A stretch of 27,186 nt of DNA from an uncultured bacterium (GTDB lineage: Bacteria; Bacteroidota; Ignavibacteria; Kapaibacteriales; UBA2268), in assembly GCA_937875295.1 (NCBI GenBank), contig CALLXS010000009.1, positions 1 through 27,186 on the forward strand. Reading direction: 5' to 3'. The notes below the pieces were generated by a model. The model worked only from the letters and a program-made list of their open reading frames with translations, searched no databases and was not told the origin of the DNA. This document shows positions 8,694 through 16,362 of the stretch, piece after piece. The position numbers and the translations under genes are program-made. The first letter of the stretch is position 1; each line of letters starts with the position of its first letter.

Positions 8694-8776
8694 AAGTTTA
8701 TTACATTTTGAATTAACATATAATTCACATAATAATAAAAAATTAATTTACAAATTATCAAAATAAAATTAATATA

Positions 8777-10615
8777 ATGGATAGACCAAAGATAGAATTA
8801 GATGAAGTCACCTTGAGATTTGCTGGTGATTCAGGTGATGGTATGCAATTGACTGGTACTCAATTCTCTCATACCGTAGCACAATTAGGTGTCGATGTAA
8901 ATACTTTTCCAGATTATCCTGCTGAGATCCGCTCACCTGAGGGTACATTATATGGTGTAAGCTCATACTCTGTCAATGCAGGTGCAAAAGTACATACATC
9001 TGGTGATTATTATGATTTGCTAATAGCAATGAATGCTTCCTCACTTAAGGTAAATTTAAATTACCTTAAAAAAGGTGGTATAATAATAACAAATAATGCT
9101 GGCTTTAGTGATAAAATTCTTGGATTAGCTAAATACGAAAGTAATCCACTTGAAGATGGTTCATTAAGTGACTATAAATTAATAGATTTAAATATCAATG
9201 ACTATGTCAAGCAAAAAATTACTAATTCATCACTTTCAGTAAAAGTAATTGAAAAAACAAAGAATTTCTTTGCTTTAGGTATGGCATATTTTATTTATAA
9301 TTTACCTTTAAATTATACTGAAGAATGGTTGAAGCAAAAATTTAAATCTAATCTTGAAATTGCAGATATCAATATCCAAGTTTTGTATGCTGGTTATGAA
9401 TATGCTAAAAATGATGAACGTATTAAAAATACATATACTATAAAAAATGCAAAATTAAAACCTGGTTATTATAGAAATATTACAGGAAACGAAGCAATAG
9501 CTATGGGATTAGTTGCAGCCTCAAAAATATCAAAAGTACCTGTTTTCTTAGGTTCATATCCAATTACACCAGCTACAGAAATTTTGCACAAATTAAGTGA
9601 ATATAAATCTTATGGTATTAAAACATTCCAAGCGGAAGATGAAATAGCAGGTATTTGTAGTGCTATAGGAGCTGCTTATGGTGGTTATATTGGAGTTACT
9701 ACAACTTCTGGTCCTGGACTTTCACTAAAAGTAGAAGCGATGGGATATGCTTTAATGGCAGAATTACCATTGGTAATTATTGATGTGCAAAGAGTAGGTC
9801 CAAGCACTGGTATTCCAACTAAACCAGAGCAATCAGATTTAAATCTTGCTTTTTATGGAAGACATGGAGAAGCACCTTTACCTGTACTTGCTCCTTCTAC
9901 AGCATATAGTTGCTTTGAAATGGTAATAGAAGCAGTACGAATTGCAACTAAATATATGGTACCTGTAATTTTGCTTTCAGGTGGTTATATTGCACAAGGT
10001 ACTCAAGTATTGAAAATCCCAGAAGTTTCTGATTTACCGAAGCTAGATATAAATTATTATACTGATAAAGAAACTTATGCACCTTATAAGAGAGATAAGG
10101 TTACTTTTTCACGTCCATGGGCAATCCCAGGGACTCCCGGATTAGAACACAGAATAGGTGGTCTTGAAAAAGAAGATATGACAGGAAATCAGAGTAGTAA
10201 TGCTCAAAATCACCAAAAGATGGTAGAGTTTAGAGCAAAAAAAATCGAAGCTATTGCAAATGATATTCCTGATGCAAGCGTTTATGGTGAAGAAACAGGT
10301 GATTTATTAATTCTCGGGTGGGGTTCCACTTTTGGTTCACTAAAAACAGCATGGGATCATTTAAATAGTAAAGGTCATAAAGTTTCATTCTGTCATTTGC
10401 ATTATTTGAACCCATTTCCTAAGAATTTAGGGAAAATATTAAAAGGCTTTAAACAAATATTAGTACCTGAAAGTAATATGGGACAGCTTGCAGGAATAAT
10501 TCGTTCAAAATTCATAATTGATGTACTTCAATTTAATTTAGTCGAGGGTAGACCTTTTAAAGCAATAGAAATTGAAGATAAAGTATTATCAATTCTTGAG
10601 AAAGGAAATAATTAA
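8777..10615 (+). CDS. korA: 2-oxoacid:ferredoxin oxidoreductase, fused gamma-alpha subunit (2-oxoglutarate type)
   Basis: The 612-residue product joins two subunits of a 2-oxoacid:acceptor oxidoreductase. The gamma domain (about 8-200) begins LRFAGDSGDGMQLTG and continues with DYPAEIRSPEGTLYGVSSY. The alpha domain (about 235-600) has GNEAIAMGLVAAS, GSYPITPATEILH, FQAEDEIAG, TTTSGPGLSLKVEAMGYA and GPSTGIPTKPEQSDL, the conserved core that helps bind the substrate and thiamine diphosphate. With KorB it should decarboxylate a 2-oxoacid with CoA and reduce ferredoxin; in anaerobic and related bacteria this links the TCA cycle to ferredoxin. This fused form with a two-subunit layout is the one usually assigned to 2-oxoglutarate, but substrate cannot be proved from sequence. 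The stop at 10613-10615 is one base before the korB start, so the two are cotranscribed. Confidence 0.92.
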   Translation: MDRPKIELDEVTLRFAGDSGDGMQLTGTQFSHTVAQLGVDVNTFPDYPAEIRSPEGTLYGVSSYSVNAGAKVHTSGDYYDLLIAMNASSLKVNLNYLKKGGIIITNNAGFSDKILGLAKYESNPLEDGSLSDYKLIDLNINDYVKQKITNSSLSVKVIEKTKNFFALGMAYFIYNLPLNYTEEWLKQKFKSNLEIADINIQVLYAGYEYAKNDERIKNTYTIKNAKLKPGYYRNITGNEAIAMGLVAASKISKVPVFLGSYPITPATEILHKLSEYKSYGIKTFQAEDEIAGICSAIGAAYGGYIGVTTTSGPGLSLKVEAMGYALMAELPLVIIDVQRVGPSTGIPTKPEQSDLNLAFYGRHGEAPLPVLAPSTAYSCFEMVIEAVRIATKYMVPVILLSGGYIAQGTQVLKIPEVSDLPKLDINYYTDKETYAPYKRDKVTFSRPWAIPGTPGLEHRIGGLEKEDMTGNQSSNAQNHQKMVEFRAKKIEAIANDIPDASVYGEETGDLLILGWGSTFGSLKTAWDHLNSKGHKVSFCHLHYLNPFPKNLGKILKGFKQILVPESNMGQLAGIIRSKFIIDVLQFNLVEGRPFKAIEIEDKVLSILEKGNN

Positions 10616-10616
10616 T

Positions 10617-11669
10617 ATGAAATATAAATTAGATGAAATAGTAGATTACAAAAGCGAGAGTAGTTTTGAATATACATCAAAAGAACTAAAATCTGGCTCA
10701 GATGTACGCTGGTGTGCTGGATGCGGTGATTTCTCAATTATTAATCAAGTACAAAAGGTATTGCCAACTTTAGGGATCCCTAAAGAAAAAATTACTTTTG
10801 TTTCTGGTATTGGTTGCTCAAGTAGATTCCCATATTATATGGGTACTTATGGTATGCATACTATTCATGGTAGAGCATTGGCAATTGCTTCAGGTCTAAA
10901 ATTTGCTCGACCAGACTTATCAGTATGGGTACCGACTGGTGATGGCGATTGCTTAAGTATCGGTGGTAATCACTTTATACATGCTTGTAGAAGAAATATT
11001 GATATTAATGTTATTATGTTCAATAATGAAATATATTCCTTGACAAAAGGGCAATATTCTCCAACTTCTAAACCAGGCCAAGTAACTAAATCTTCACCAT
11101 TTGGTGTGGTTGATAATCCATTTAATCCATCTTCGTTGGCATTAGGTTCTGGTGCTTCTTTTGTAGCAAGAGCTGTTGATATGGATATTAAAACATTAGC
11201 AAATGTGCTTGAGAGAGCAGCTAAGCATAAGGGTATTTCTTTTATTGAAGTTTATACAAATTGTGTGATATTCAATAATGGTGTATTTGAAAATTTTAGA
11301 GATAAAAAATTATCTAAAGAATATACTATTACTTTGGAGCATAATAAACCACTTGTATTCGGTGCTGAAAATGACAAAGGTATTAAATTCGAAGGCCATA
11401 AACCAGTAGTATTTAATATCAATGAAGGTAATAATAGTATAAATGATGCTATAGTACATAACGAAAAAGATTCTACATTAGCTTTTATACTTTCTAATAT
11501 GACATATAATTCTGATTTACCTCGTCCAGTTGGTATTTTCCAAGCAATAGAATTACCGACTTATGATGAAGTTGCTATTGAGCAAATTAACGTAGCAAAG
11601 AAGAAAATCGGAGATGATTTTGATTTAGAGACTTTCCTACGCGGAGATGATTATTGGCAAGGTCAATAA
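10617..11669 (+). CDS. korB: 2-oxoacid:ferredoxin oxidoreductase, beta subunit
   Basis: This 350-residue beta subunit binds thiamine diphosphate and the single 4Fe-4S cluster of the complex. Cys33 and Cys36 (WCAGCGDF), Cys67 (GIGCSSRFPYY) and Cys216 (YTNCVIFNNG) are in the positions expected for the cluster ligands. The thiamine diphosphate motif is GDGDCLSIGGNH at about 108-119, ending near MFNNEIYSLTKGQYSPTS, typical of the two-subunit 2-oxoglutarate and related enzymes. The ATG at 10617 is chosen; a TTG-initiated frame 15 codons upstream lies inside korA and adds unrelated residues. It follows korA with a one-base gap, consistent with translational coupling, and is followed by a strong terminator. 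No ferredoxin gene is next to it, so the electron acceptor is encoded elsewhere. Confidence 0.93.
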   Translation: MKYKLDEIVDYKSESSFEYTSKELKSGSDVRWCAGCGDFSIINQVQKVLPTLGIPKEKITFVSGIGCSSRFPYYMGTYGMHTIHGRALAIASGLKFARPDLSVWVPTGDGDCLSIGGNHFIHACRRNIDINVIMFNNEIYSLTKGQYSPTSKPGQVTKSSPFGVVDNPFNPSSLALGSGASFVARAVDMDIKTLANVLERAAKHKGISFIEVYTNCVIFNNGVFENFRDKKLSKEYTITLEHNKPLVFGAENDKGIKFEGHKPVVFNINEGNNSINDAIVHNEKDSTLAFILSNMTYNSDLPRPVGIFQAIELPTYDEVAIEQINVAKKKIGDDFDLETFLRGDDYWQGQ

Positions 11670-11714
11670 TTTATACATAAAATGAGTTGTTACAAATAAA
11701 TTTTAATCTTAAAT

Positions 11715-11746
11715 AAAAAACCCACATTCTAAATTGTGGGTTTTTT
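11715..11746 (+). terminator. Strong terminator after korB
   Basis: CCCACA (11721-11726) pairs with TGTGGG (11735-11740), flanked by AAAAAA on the left and TTTTTTTT on the right, so the stem extends to 12 bp around an 8-base loop. The flanking A and T runs make it usable from both strands. Confidence 0.92.
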
Positions 11747-11948
11747 TTATTTCCTATATAATTAATTCTTAAATTTATAAAATTTCATTATTTATTTTTA
11801 AAAACCAGATATTAATAATAATATCAAAATTATATTCTAAAGCAAAGTTAACAAATAATTATTATCTTTGAATGCAAAATAAAGTTCTACTTAAAAACCA
11901 GATAGTATTCTATTGAAATTGCTGAGAATATTGACTTTCAATTCAATT

Positions 11949-11980
11949 ATTGATAAAGTAAATAAATTTCTTTATTTTTG
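11949..11980 (+). promoter_or_regulatory. Candidate Bacteroidetes-type promoter for the nifU-lspA-ispH operon
   Basis: ATTG at 11949-11952, a 20-base spacer and TATTTTTG at 11973-11980 fit the TTTG-N19/20-TANNTTTG pattern with one mismatch. The start site would fall near 11986, about 20 bases ahead of the proposed NifU-domain start. A second TANNTTTG match (TATCTTTG) at 11863-11870 has no good upstream partner. Confidence 0.4.
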
Positions 11981-12006
11981 AATACTTTTTATAACAATAT
12001 TGGAAT

Positions 12007-12249
12007 ATTACAATTTATTCTGAAGAAGAAATAATAAAATGTTTAGACGATATTAATCCATTTTTAGAAAAAGATGGAGGCAAAGCTATTTTTCATAGAT
12101 ATGACAAAGTGAATGAAATAGTTTATATCAAGCTAATAGGGCAGTGTAGCACTTGTCCTTTAGCATTAATGACATTAAGAGCAGGGATAGAAAGATATTT
12201 AATAAAAACTCTTCCGAATCTTTCTCGTATAGAAAGAGTATTTGAATAA
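12007..12249 (+). CDS. NifU C-terminal domain (Fe-S scaffold) protein with an unusual start
   Basis: An 80-codon frame ending at TAA 12247-12249 encodes a complete NifU C-terminal domain: EEEIIKCLDDINPFLEKDGG at the N-terminus, then the cluster-binding CxxC in LIGQCSTCPLALMTLRAGIE (Cys47 and Cys50) and a final helix ERYLIKTLPNLSRIERVFE. Such proteins carry a transient Fe-S cluster and pass it to target enzymes in the cytoplasm. No ATG, GTG or TTG lies in frame before the domain: upstream there are only two ATT codons (12007 and 12013) after a TAA at 11992-11994. I take ATT at 12007; ATT at 12013 would shorten it by two residues. The next gene, lspA, starts 17 bases later and the Fe-S enzyme IspH follows. 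The domain call is firm; the start is not, and a sequencing error or a nearby frame change is possible. Confidence 0.75.
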   Translation: MTIYSEEEIIKCLDDINPFLEKDGGKAIFHRYDKVNEIVYIKLIGQCSTCPLALMTLRAGIERYLIKTLPNLSRIERVFE

Positions 12250-12266
12250 TATTTAATCTTAAATTA

Positions 12267-12854
12267 ATGAGTAATAATAGAAAATTTACTATATTTATTT
12301 TAGCACTTTCATTGTTATTAATAATATTAGATCAAATGACCAAATTTATGGTTATGGGTGTGCCTTTCCTTGGTATTGAAACTAAAGCAATTCATCCGGG
12401 AGAGTATATAAGTGTGATAGGAGATTTTCTACAATTAACCTATGTAGAAAATGCTGGTATGGCATTTGGAATTAAATTTGGCTCTTTAAAAATAATTCTT
12501 ACTTTATTTTCACTAATAGCATCTCTTGTCATCTTATATTTTATAATAAAGCATGATAAAGCAAATAATTGGATAAGATTAGGCTTAGCAATAATCTTAG
12601 CCGGAGCTATGGGAAATTTTATTGATAGAATGTTCTATGGAGTTTGGTTCCAAGGTGGAGATTTATTCTACGGAAGAGTAGTAGATTTTATTTTAGTTGA
12701 TATACCAGATATCAAAATAGGGAGTTTAAACTATTCTCATTGGCCAGTCTTTAATATTGCAGACTCGTGTGTTACAATTGGAGTAATAATATTATTATTT
12801 AATTACAAACATCTTACATTATTAGAATCAAAAGAGAAGATAAATGAAAATTAA
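12267..12854 (+). CDS. lspA: Lipoprotein signal peptidase II
   Basis: This 195-residue inner-membrane aspartic protease cleaves the signal peptide of prolipoproteins after lipid attachment to the lipobox cysteine. Four hydrophobic segments are visible (about 8-22, 75-95, 105-117 and 161-178). Family motifs are ILDQMTKF (Asp22), VENAGMAFGI, GNFIDRMFYG, VVDFI with catalytic Asp140, and FNIADSCVTIG with catalytic Asp166. It is longer than E. coli LspA (about 164) owing to inserts near 30-50 and 126-137, the second just after GNFIDRMFYG, as seen in Bacteroidota relatives. The last 11 bases overlap ispH in another frame, so the two are surely one transcript. Its clients in this window include the Dcp-like and Omp28-like lipoproteins. 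Confidence 0.94.
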   Translation: MSNNRKFTIFILALSLLLIILDQMTKFMVMGVPFLGIETKAIHPGEYISVIGDFLQLTYVENAGMAFGIKFGSLKIILTLFSLIASLVILYFIIKHDKANNWIRLGLAIILAGAMGNFIDRMFYGVWFQGGDLFYGRVVDFILVDIPDIKIGSLNYSHWPVFNIADSCVTIGVIILLFNYKHLTLLESKEKINEN

Positions 12855-13701
12855 TGTTGATGAAAATGCAGGATTTTGCTGGGGTGTAGTACAAACAGTA
12901 GAAAAAGTTGAGAATATATTAAAAGAAAATGATAATATTAATGTATATATTCTTGGCGAAATTATACACAATCCACAGGAAATTAATAGATTAGCAGAAA
13001 AAGGATTAACTACTATTTCTACAGAAAATATAAATGAGTTGTCTAATGATGCCAAAGTCATTATTAGAGCTCATGGAGAGCCTCCTGAAACATATCAAAA
13101 ATTAGAATCAAAAAATATATCATATATAGATGCTACATGTCCTTTAGTGCAGAATTTACAGCAAAAAGTACTAAAATATTATAAATTAGGATATCAAATT
13201 GTGATTTTCGGGAAATATTCACATCCTGAAATTGTTGCTTTAAGAGGTGTGTGCGATAATGAATGTATTGTAATTAAAAATAATGAAGAAGCTGATAGTA
13301 AAATTAATTATAATATTAAAACTGCAATATTTTCGCAAACTACAATTAAAGAAAATGATTTTAAGAACTTAATAGAATATTTAAAAAATAAATTTATTAA
13401 TGTAGAATTTATAGTTAATAACTCTGTCTGTAGATTTGTCTCAGCAAGAGAAAATAATTTGAAAAATTTTGCTCAAGAAAATGAAATAATAATTTTTGTT
13501 GCAGGTAGAAATTCTTCTAATGGAAAAAGTTTATTTAATACTTGCAATAGTGTAAATAAGAGAACCTATTTTATTGAATCAATTGATGAAATTGATTTAA
13601 ATTGGTTTAAAGGTGTTACAAAAGTTGGTATAACTGGGGCGACAAGTACACCTTTGTGGTATTTAAATGAATTAAAACAATATTTAGAAAAAATAAATTA
13701 G
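12844..13701 (+). CDS. ispH: 4-hydroxy-3-methylbut-2-enyl diphosphate reductase
   Basis: The 285-residue product is the last enzyme of the MEP pathway, reducing HMBPP to IPP and DMAPP with an oxygen-sensitive Fe-S cluster. The three cluster cysteines are in place: Cys12 (AGFCWGVV), Cys99 (DATCPLV) and Cys196 (NNSVCRFVS). Substrate-binding histidines are His42 (IIHNPQE), His77 (RAHGEPP) and His127 (YSHPEI); also visible are SQTT and GITGATSTP near the end. Length is normal. The ATG at 12844 overlaps the end of lspA by 11 bases. With ispE in the same window this supports a complete MEP route. The NifU-domain gene upstream could supply its cluster, which is inference from position. It starts ten bases before the TPR gene's ATG region ends, so the operon probably continues. 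Confidence 0.95.
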   Translation: MKINVDENAGFCWGVVQTVEKVENILKENDNINVYILGEIIHNPQEINRLAEKGLTTISTENINELSNDAKVIIRAHGEPPETYQKLESKNISYIDATCPLVQNLQQKVLKYYKLGYQIVIFGKYSHPEIVALRGVCDNECIVIKNNEEADSKINYNIKTAIFSQTTIKENDFKNLIEYLKNKFINVEFIVNNSVCRFVSARENNLKNFAQENEIIIFVAGRNSSNGKSLFNTCNSVNKRTYFIESIDEIDLNWFKGVTKVGITGATSTPLWYLNELKQYLEKIN

Positions 13702-13710
13702 AAAAATAAA

Positions 13711-14898
13711 ATGAAAAAAATTATAATATTATTCTTATTATTCTGCACTTATAGTTTATATTCTCAAAGTGAGAGCTTGACTTTGCTTGAAGCAGACAAA
13801 CTAATATCAGCAAAAAAATATGAAAGTGCATTTAAAGTACTCGATGAATTTGATAAAACAAATTCAATTCCGGATATTGTAATGGCAAAATTAGATATTT
13901 TGCTAAATTATTTTGTTTTTAGTGTAAATCACCGAAATTTTTCGCTAAAAGATTTAGATGCTAATGAAAATATTTTAGATATTAGAGGCAAAGAAGGAAT
14001 ATATTCAGTACATAATTTTCCAGCAGATACAATTATTAATAATTTATTGAAGAAATATCCTAATAATTGTAAATTATATAATAGTTTGGGAACATATTAT
14101 TATGAAATGTTTCAATATTTCAATGAAAAACCACCAATAGAAGTACATACTCTGCATGGTTTAATTATTTCAAATTATAAAAAAGTGATTGATGGCAAAT
14201 GCGATAACTTTATGACTCATTATGCCATTGGCTTTATTTATGCTATTCGTTCCAATTATAGAGAATCTATTCCATATCTTAAAAAATCAATAGAATTAAA
14301 TAATAAATTTCCAAATTCTTTGTATAATTTAGCTTTTATTTATACTATTTTGAAAGATAATACTAATGCATTAAAATATGCTGAATTAGCTTTTGAACAA
14401 TATAATGATAATAAACTAAAAAGCGATGCAGCTCGATTAATTGGAAATTTACAAATGAGTAATAAAGATACAGTTTCTGCTTTAAAATATTATGAAAAAG
14501 CTAATGAACTATTGCCAAACAATTATTTTAATATTAAACCTCTCATTACTCTCTATGCTAAAAATAATGCAAGTAAATTTACTGAGTATTCAAAAAAATT
14601 CTATGAATTAGAACCTACTAATCCAACCATTTATAATGATTTAGTAGCAATTTATAAAGATAATAATAAGATTGAAGTTTTAATAGATTTTCTCAAATCA
14701 CAGTTGAATAATCCAAAAAATAATAATTTAATTAATGCTAATCTCAATTTTTATCTCGGAACGGCTTCATTAAACGTTAATAAGAAAAAAGCTAAAGAAT
14801 ATTATTTAAAAGCTAAAGAAATATTTAATTTAGTCTATAAGCCAGATCATGATGTATTTAAATCGATTGAAGAAGGAATTAAGAAAAGTGAAAATTAA
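13711..14898 (+). CDS. Exported tetratricopeptide-repeat protein
   Basis: The 395-residue product begins with a signal peptide (MKKIIILFLLFCTYSLYSQ, cleavage probably at or just before the Gln) and contains helical repeats of the TPR kind. The clearest are at about 165-195 (MTHYAIGFIYAIRSNYRESI, then PYLKKSIELN), 198-225 (SLYNLAFIYTILKDNTNALK) and 235-265 (AARLIGNLQMSNKDTVSALK, then YYEKANELLP). A further repeat-like pair lies in the last 60 residues. TPR domains bind partner proteins, so a role as a periplasmic or outer-membrane assembly scaffold is possible but not shown. It starts nine bases after ispH on the same strand and is probably the last gene of that operon; it is not otherwise related to it. 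No specific family is recognised. Confidence 0.82.
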   Translation: MKKIIILFLLFCTYSLYSQSESLTLLEADKLISAKKYESAFKVLDEFDKTNSIPDIVMAKLDILLNYFVFSVNHRNFSLKDLDANENILDIRGKEGIYSVHNFPADTIINNLLKKYPNNCKLYNSLGTYYYEMFQYFNEKPPIEVHTLHGLIISNYKKVIDGKCDNFMTHYAIGFIYAIRSNYRESIPYLKKSIELNNKFPNSLYNLAFIYTILKDNTNALKYAELAFEQYNDNKLKSDAARLIGNLQMSNKDTVSALKYYEKANELLPNNYFNIKPLITLYAKNNASKFTEYSKKFYELEPTNPTIYNDLVAIYKDNNKIEVLIDFLKSQLNNPKNNNLINANLNFYLGTASLNVNKKKAKEYYLKAKEIFNLVYKPDHDVFKSIEEGIKKSEN

Positions 14899-15008
14899 TT
14901 TTATGTGAAAATATTGTTAATTTTTACAAACTTTTTCTTTATTAAAAATAAAAATATCCGATAATTATTGATTATTAATAATTTTCTTAATTTTTAAGGT
15001 TATATAAA

Positions 15009-16280
15009 ATGAAAATAAAATACTTTATTATTTTCGGAATTTCTTTTATTGCTTTTTCATTTTCTACAGCATTTGCTCAAAATTTTGAAATAAGCGGACA
15101 AATTAGACCTCGTACTGAATATAAACATGGTTACAAATCTTTAATCGGTGATAATGTAGATGCTGCTTTTTCTACAAGCCAGAGAACTAGGTTAAACTTA
15201 AATTATTCTACACCAAAAATCCAAACTCATATTTCTTTACAAAATATTGGTATCTGGGGAGAAGGTACTACAAGTTCAAAATCAGATAAAGCTGGGACAT
15301 CAATTTTTCAAGCATGGGGTGAATTTTTTGTAACACCTGAATTTTCAATTAAAGCAGGTAGACAATTGTTTATGTATGATGATCAAAAGGTTTTATCTCA
15401 AAGTGACTGGTCACAAGCTGGACGCCGACACGATGGTATGCTATTTAAATATGAATTACCAAAATTTAAAGTCCATTTAGGTGCAGCATATAACCAAGAT
15501 ACAGATAAAGATACAGGAACTTTTTATTCAACTAAGAATTACAAAACGATGCAGTTTATTTGGATGCATTATGATTTAAATAAATTCGGAGCAAGCTTGT
15601 ATTTTATCAATAATGGTATGCCTCAGAATGTAATCGAAGATAGCGTGAGCCATCAGCGTATTAGATTTTCACAAACTGTAGGTCCATTATTAAGTTGGAA
15701 AGATGAACTCTTTAACTTACAAGGTGCTTTTTATTATCAAATGGGCAAGAATGATAAGAATAAAGATTTAGATGCCTTTTTAGCTACTTTTGAGGCTAAT
15801 TTTAATATATATGACAATATTGTATTAGGTGTTGGTACTCAATATGCAACTGGTAATAATCAAGATGAAGTAGCAACTAAAGATAAATATTTTACTTTAC
15901 CATTTACTTCAGGTCATAAATTTCAAGGAAGTATGGATTATTTCTATTCAAGTTCATCTCATGAAAATGTTGGTATAATAGATGTTTATTTACCTTTTAA
16001 TCTGAATTTTGATAAATTAAAAACTAATTTGACTGCTCATTATTTTATGTCGCCAGCTAATATTGTAGATGCACAAGGAAAATTAATGGATAAATACTTA
16101 GGTACAGAAATAGATTTACAATTCACTTATAAGTTTAGTAAGGAGTTGTCAATTCTTTGCGGATACTCTCATATGTTTGGAACACAATCATTGCAGGAAA
16201 TTAAAGGAGGAAATTACCAAAATACTCAAAATTGGGCATGGTTAGCATTTTCATTTACTCCATCAATTTTTAAGAATTAG
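15009..16280 (+). CDS. Alginate-export-type outer membrane beta-barrel porin
   Basis: The 423-residue product has a clear signal peptide (MKIKYFIIFGISFIAFSFST, ending AFAQN with cleavage before Gln). Most of the rest alternates polar and aromatic residues as beta strands do. It resembles the alginate_exp family found widely in Bacteroidota: an early IRPRTEYKHGY strand, TSQRTRLNLNYS, FQAWGEFFVTPEFSIKAGRQ, and the WSQAGRRHDGMLFKYE turn. The name comes from Pseudomonas AlgE; in this phylum the proteins are general porins of unknown substrate, and no alginate genes are nearby. The protein ends SFTPSIFKN and so lacks a terminal Phe but has one three residues before. It is preceded by 110 bases with no obvious promoter and followed by a strong bidirectional terminator. 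Confidence 0.82.
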   Translation: MKIKYFIIFGISFIAFSFSTAFAQNFEISGQIRPRTEYKHGYKSLIGDNVDAAFSTSQRTRLNLNYSTPKIQTHISLQNIGIWGEGTTSSKSDKAGTSIFQAWGEFFVTPEFSIKAGRQLFMYDDQKVLSQSDWSQAGRRHDGMLFKYELPKFKVHLGAAYNQDTDKDTGTFYSTKNYKTMQFIWMHYDLNKFGASLYFINNGMPQNVIEDSVSHQRIRFSQTVGPLLSWKDELFNLQGAFYYQMGKNDKNKDLDAFLATFEANFNIYDNIVLGVGTQYATGNNQDEVATKDKYFTLPFTSGHKFQGSMDYFYSSSSHENVGIIDVYLPFNLNFDKLKTNLTAHYFMSPANIVDAQGKLMDKYLGTEIDLQFTYKFSKELSILCGYSHMFGTQSLQEIKGGNYQNTQNWAWLAFSFTPSIFKN

Positions 16281-16302
16281 AATATTTTTAATATTTGATA
16301 AT

Positions 16303-16337
16303 TTAAAGGTAGCAAAAGATTATTTTGCTACCTTTAA
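16303..16337. terminator. Bidirectional terminator between convergent genes
   Basis: A perfect 15-bp stem joins 16303-16317 to 16323-16337 around a 5-base loop (core AAAGGTAGCAAAA and TTTTGCTACCTTT). It sits between the porin and the ABC-F gene, which face each other, and should end both transcripts. Confidence 0.85.
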
Positions 16338-16362
16338 TTATTTGTATGAAAATAATAAATTA

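Larger units (their letters stand above)
11670..12006. other. Intergenic stretch between korB and the NifU-domain gene
   Basis: This 337-base gap contains the korB terminator and two boxes matching TANNTTTG (11863-11870 and 11973-11980). A tiny ATG frame of 14 codons begins at 11872, overlapping the first box's expected start site, and is not credible as a gene. I see no RNA gene or riboswitch I can name. Confidence 0.5.

Noticed and set aside
11872..11916. A 14-codon ATG frame before the NifU-domain gene
   Set aside because: It is in the same frame as the NifU domain but separated from it by several stops, starts within two bases of a promoter-like box, and encodes no recognisable peptide.
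15009..16280. Alginate secretion system
   Set aside because: Only the porin-type family is present; no alginate polymerase, acetylation or regulatory genes are near, and the family name is used for general porins in this phylum.
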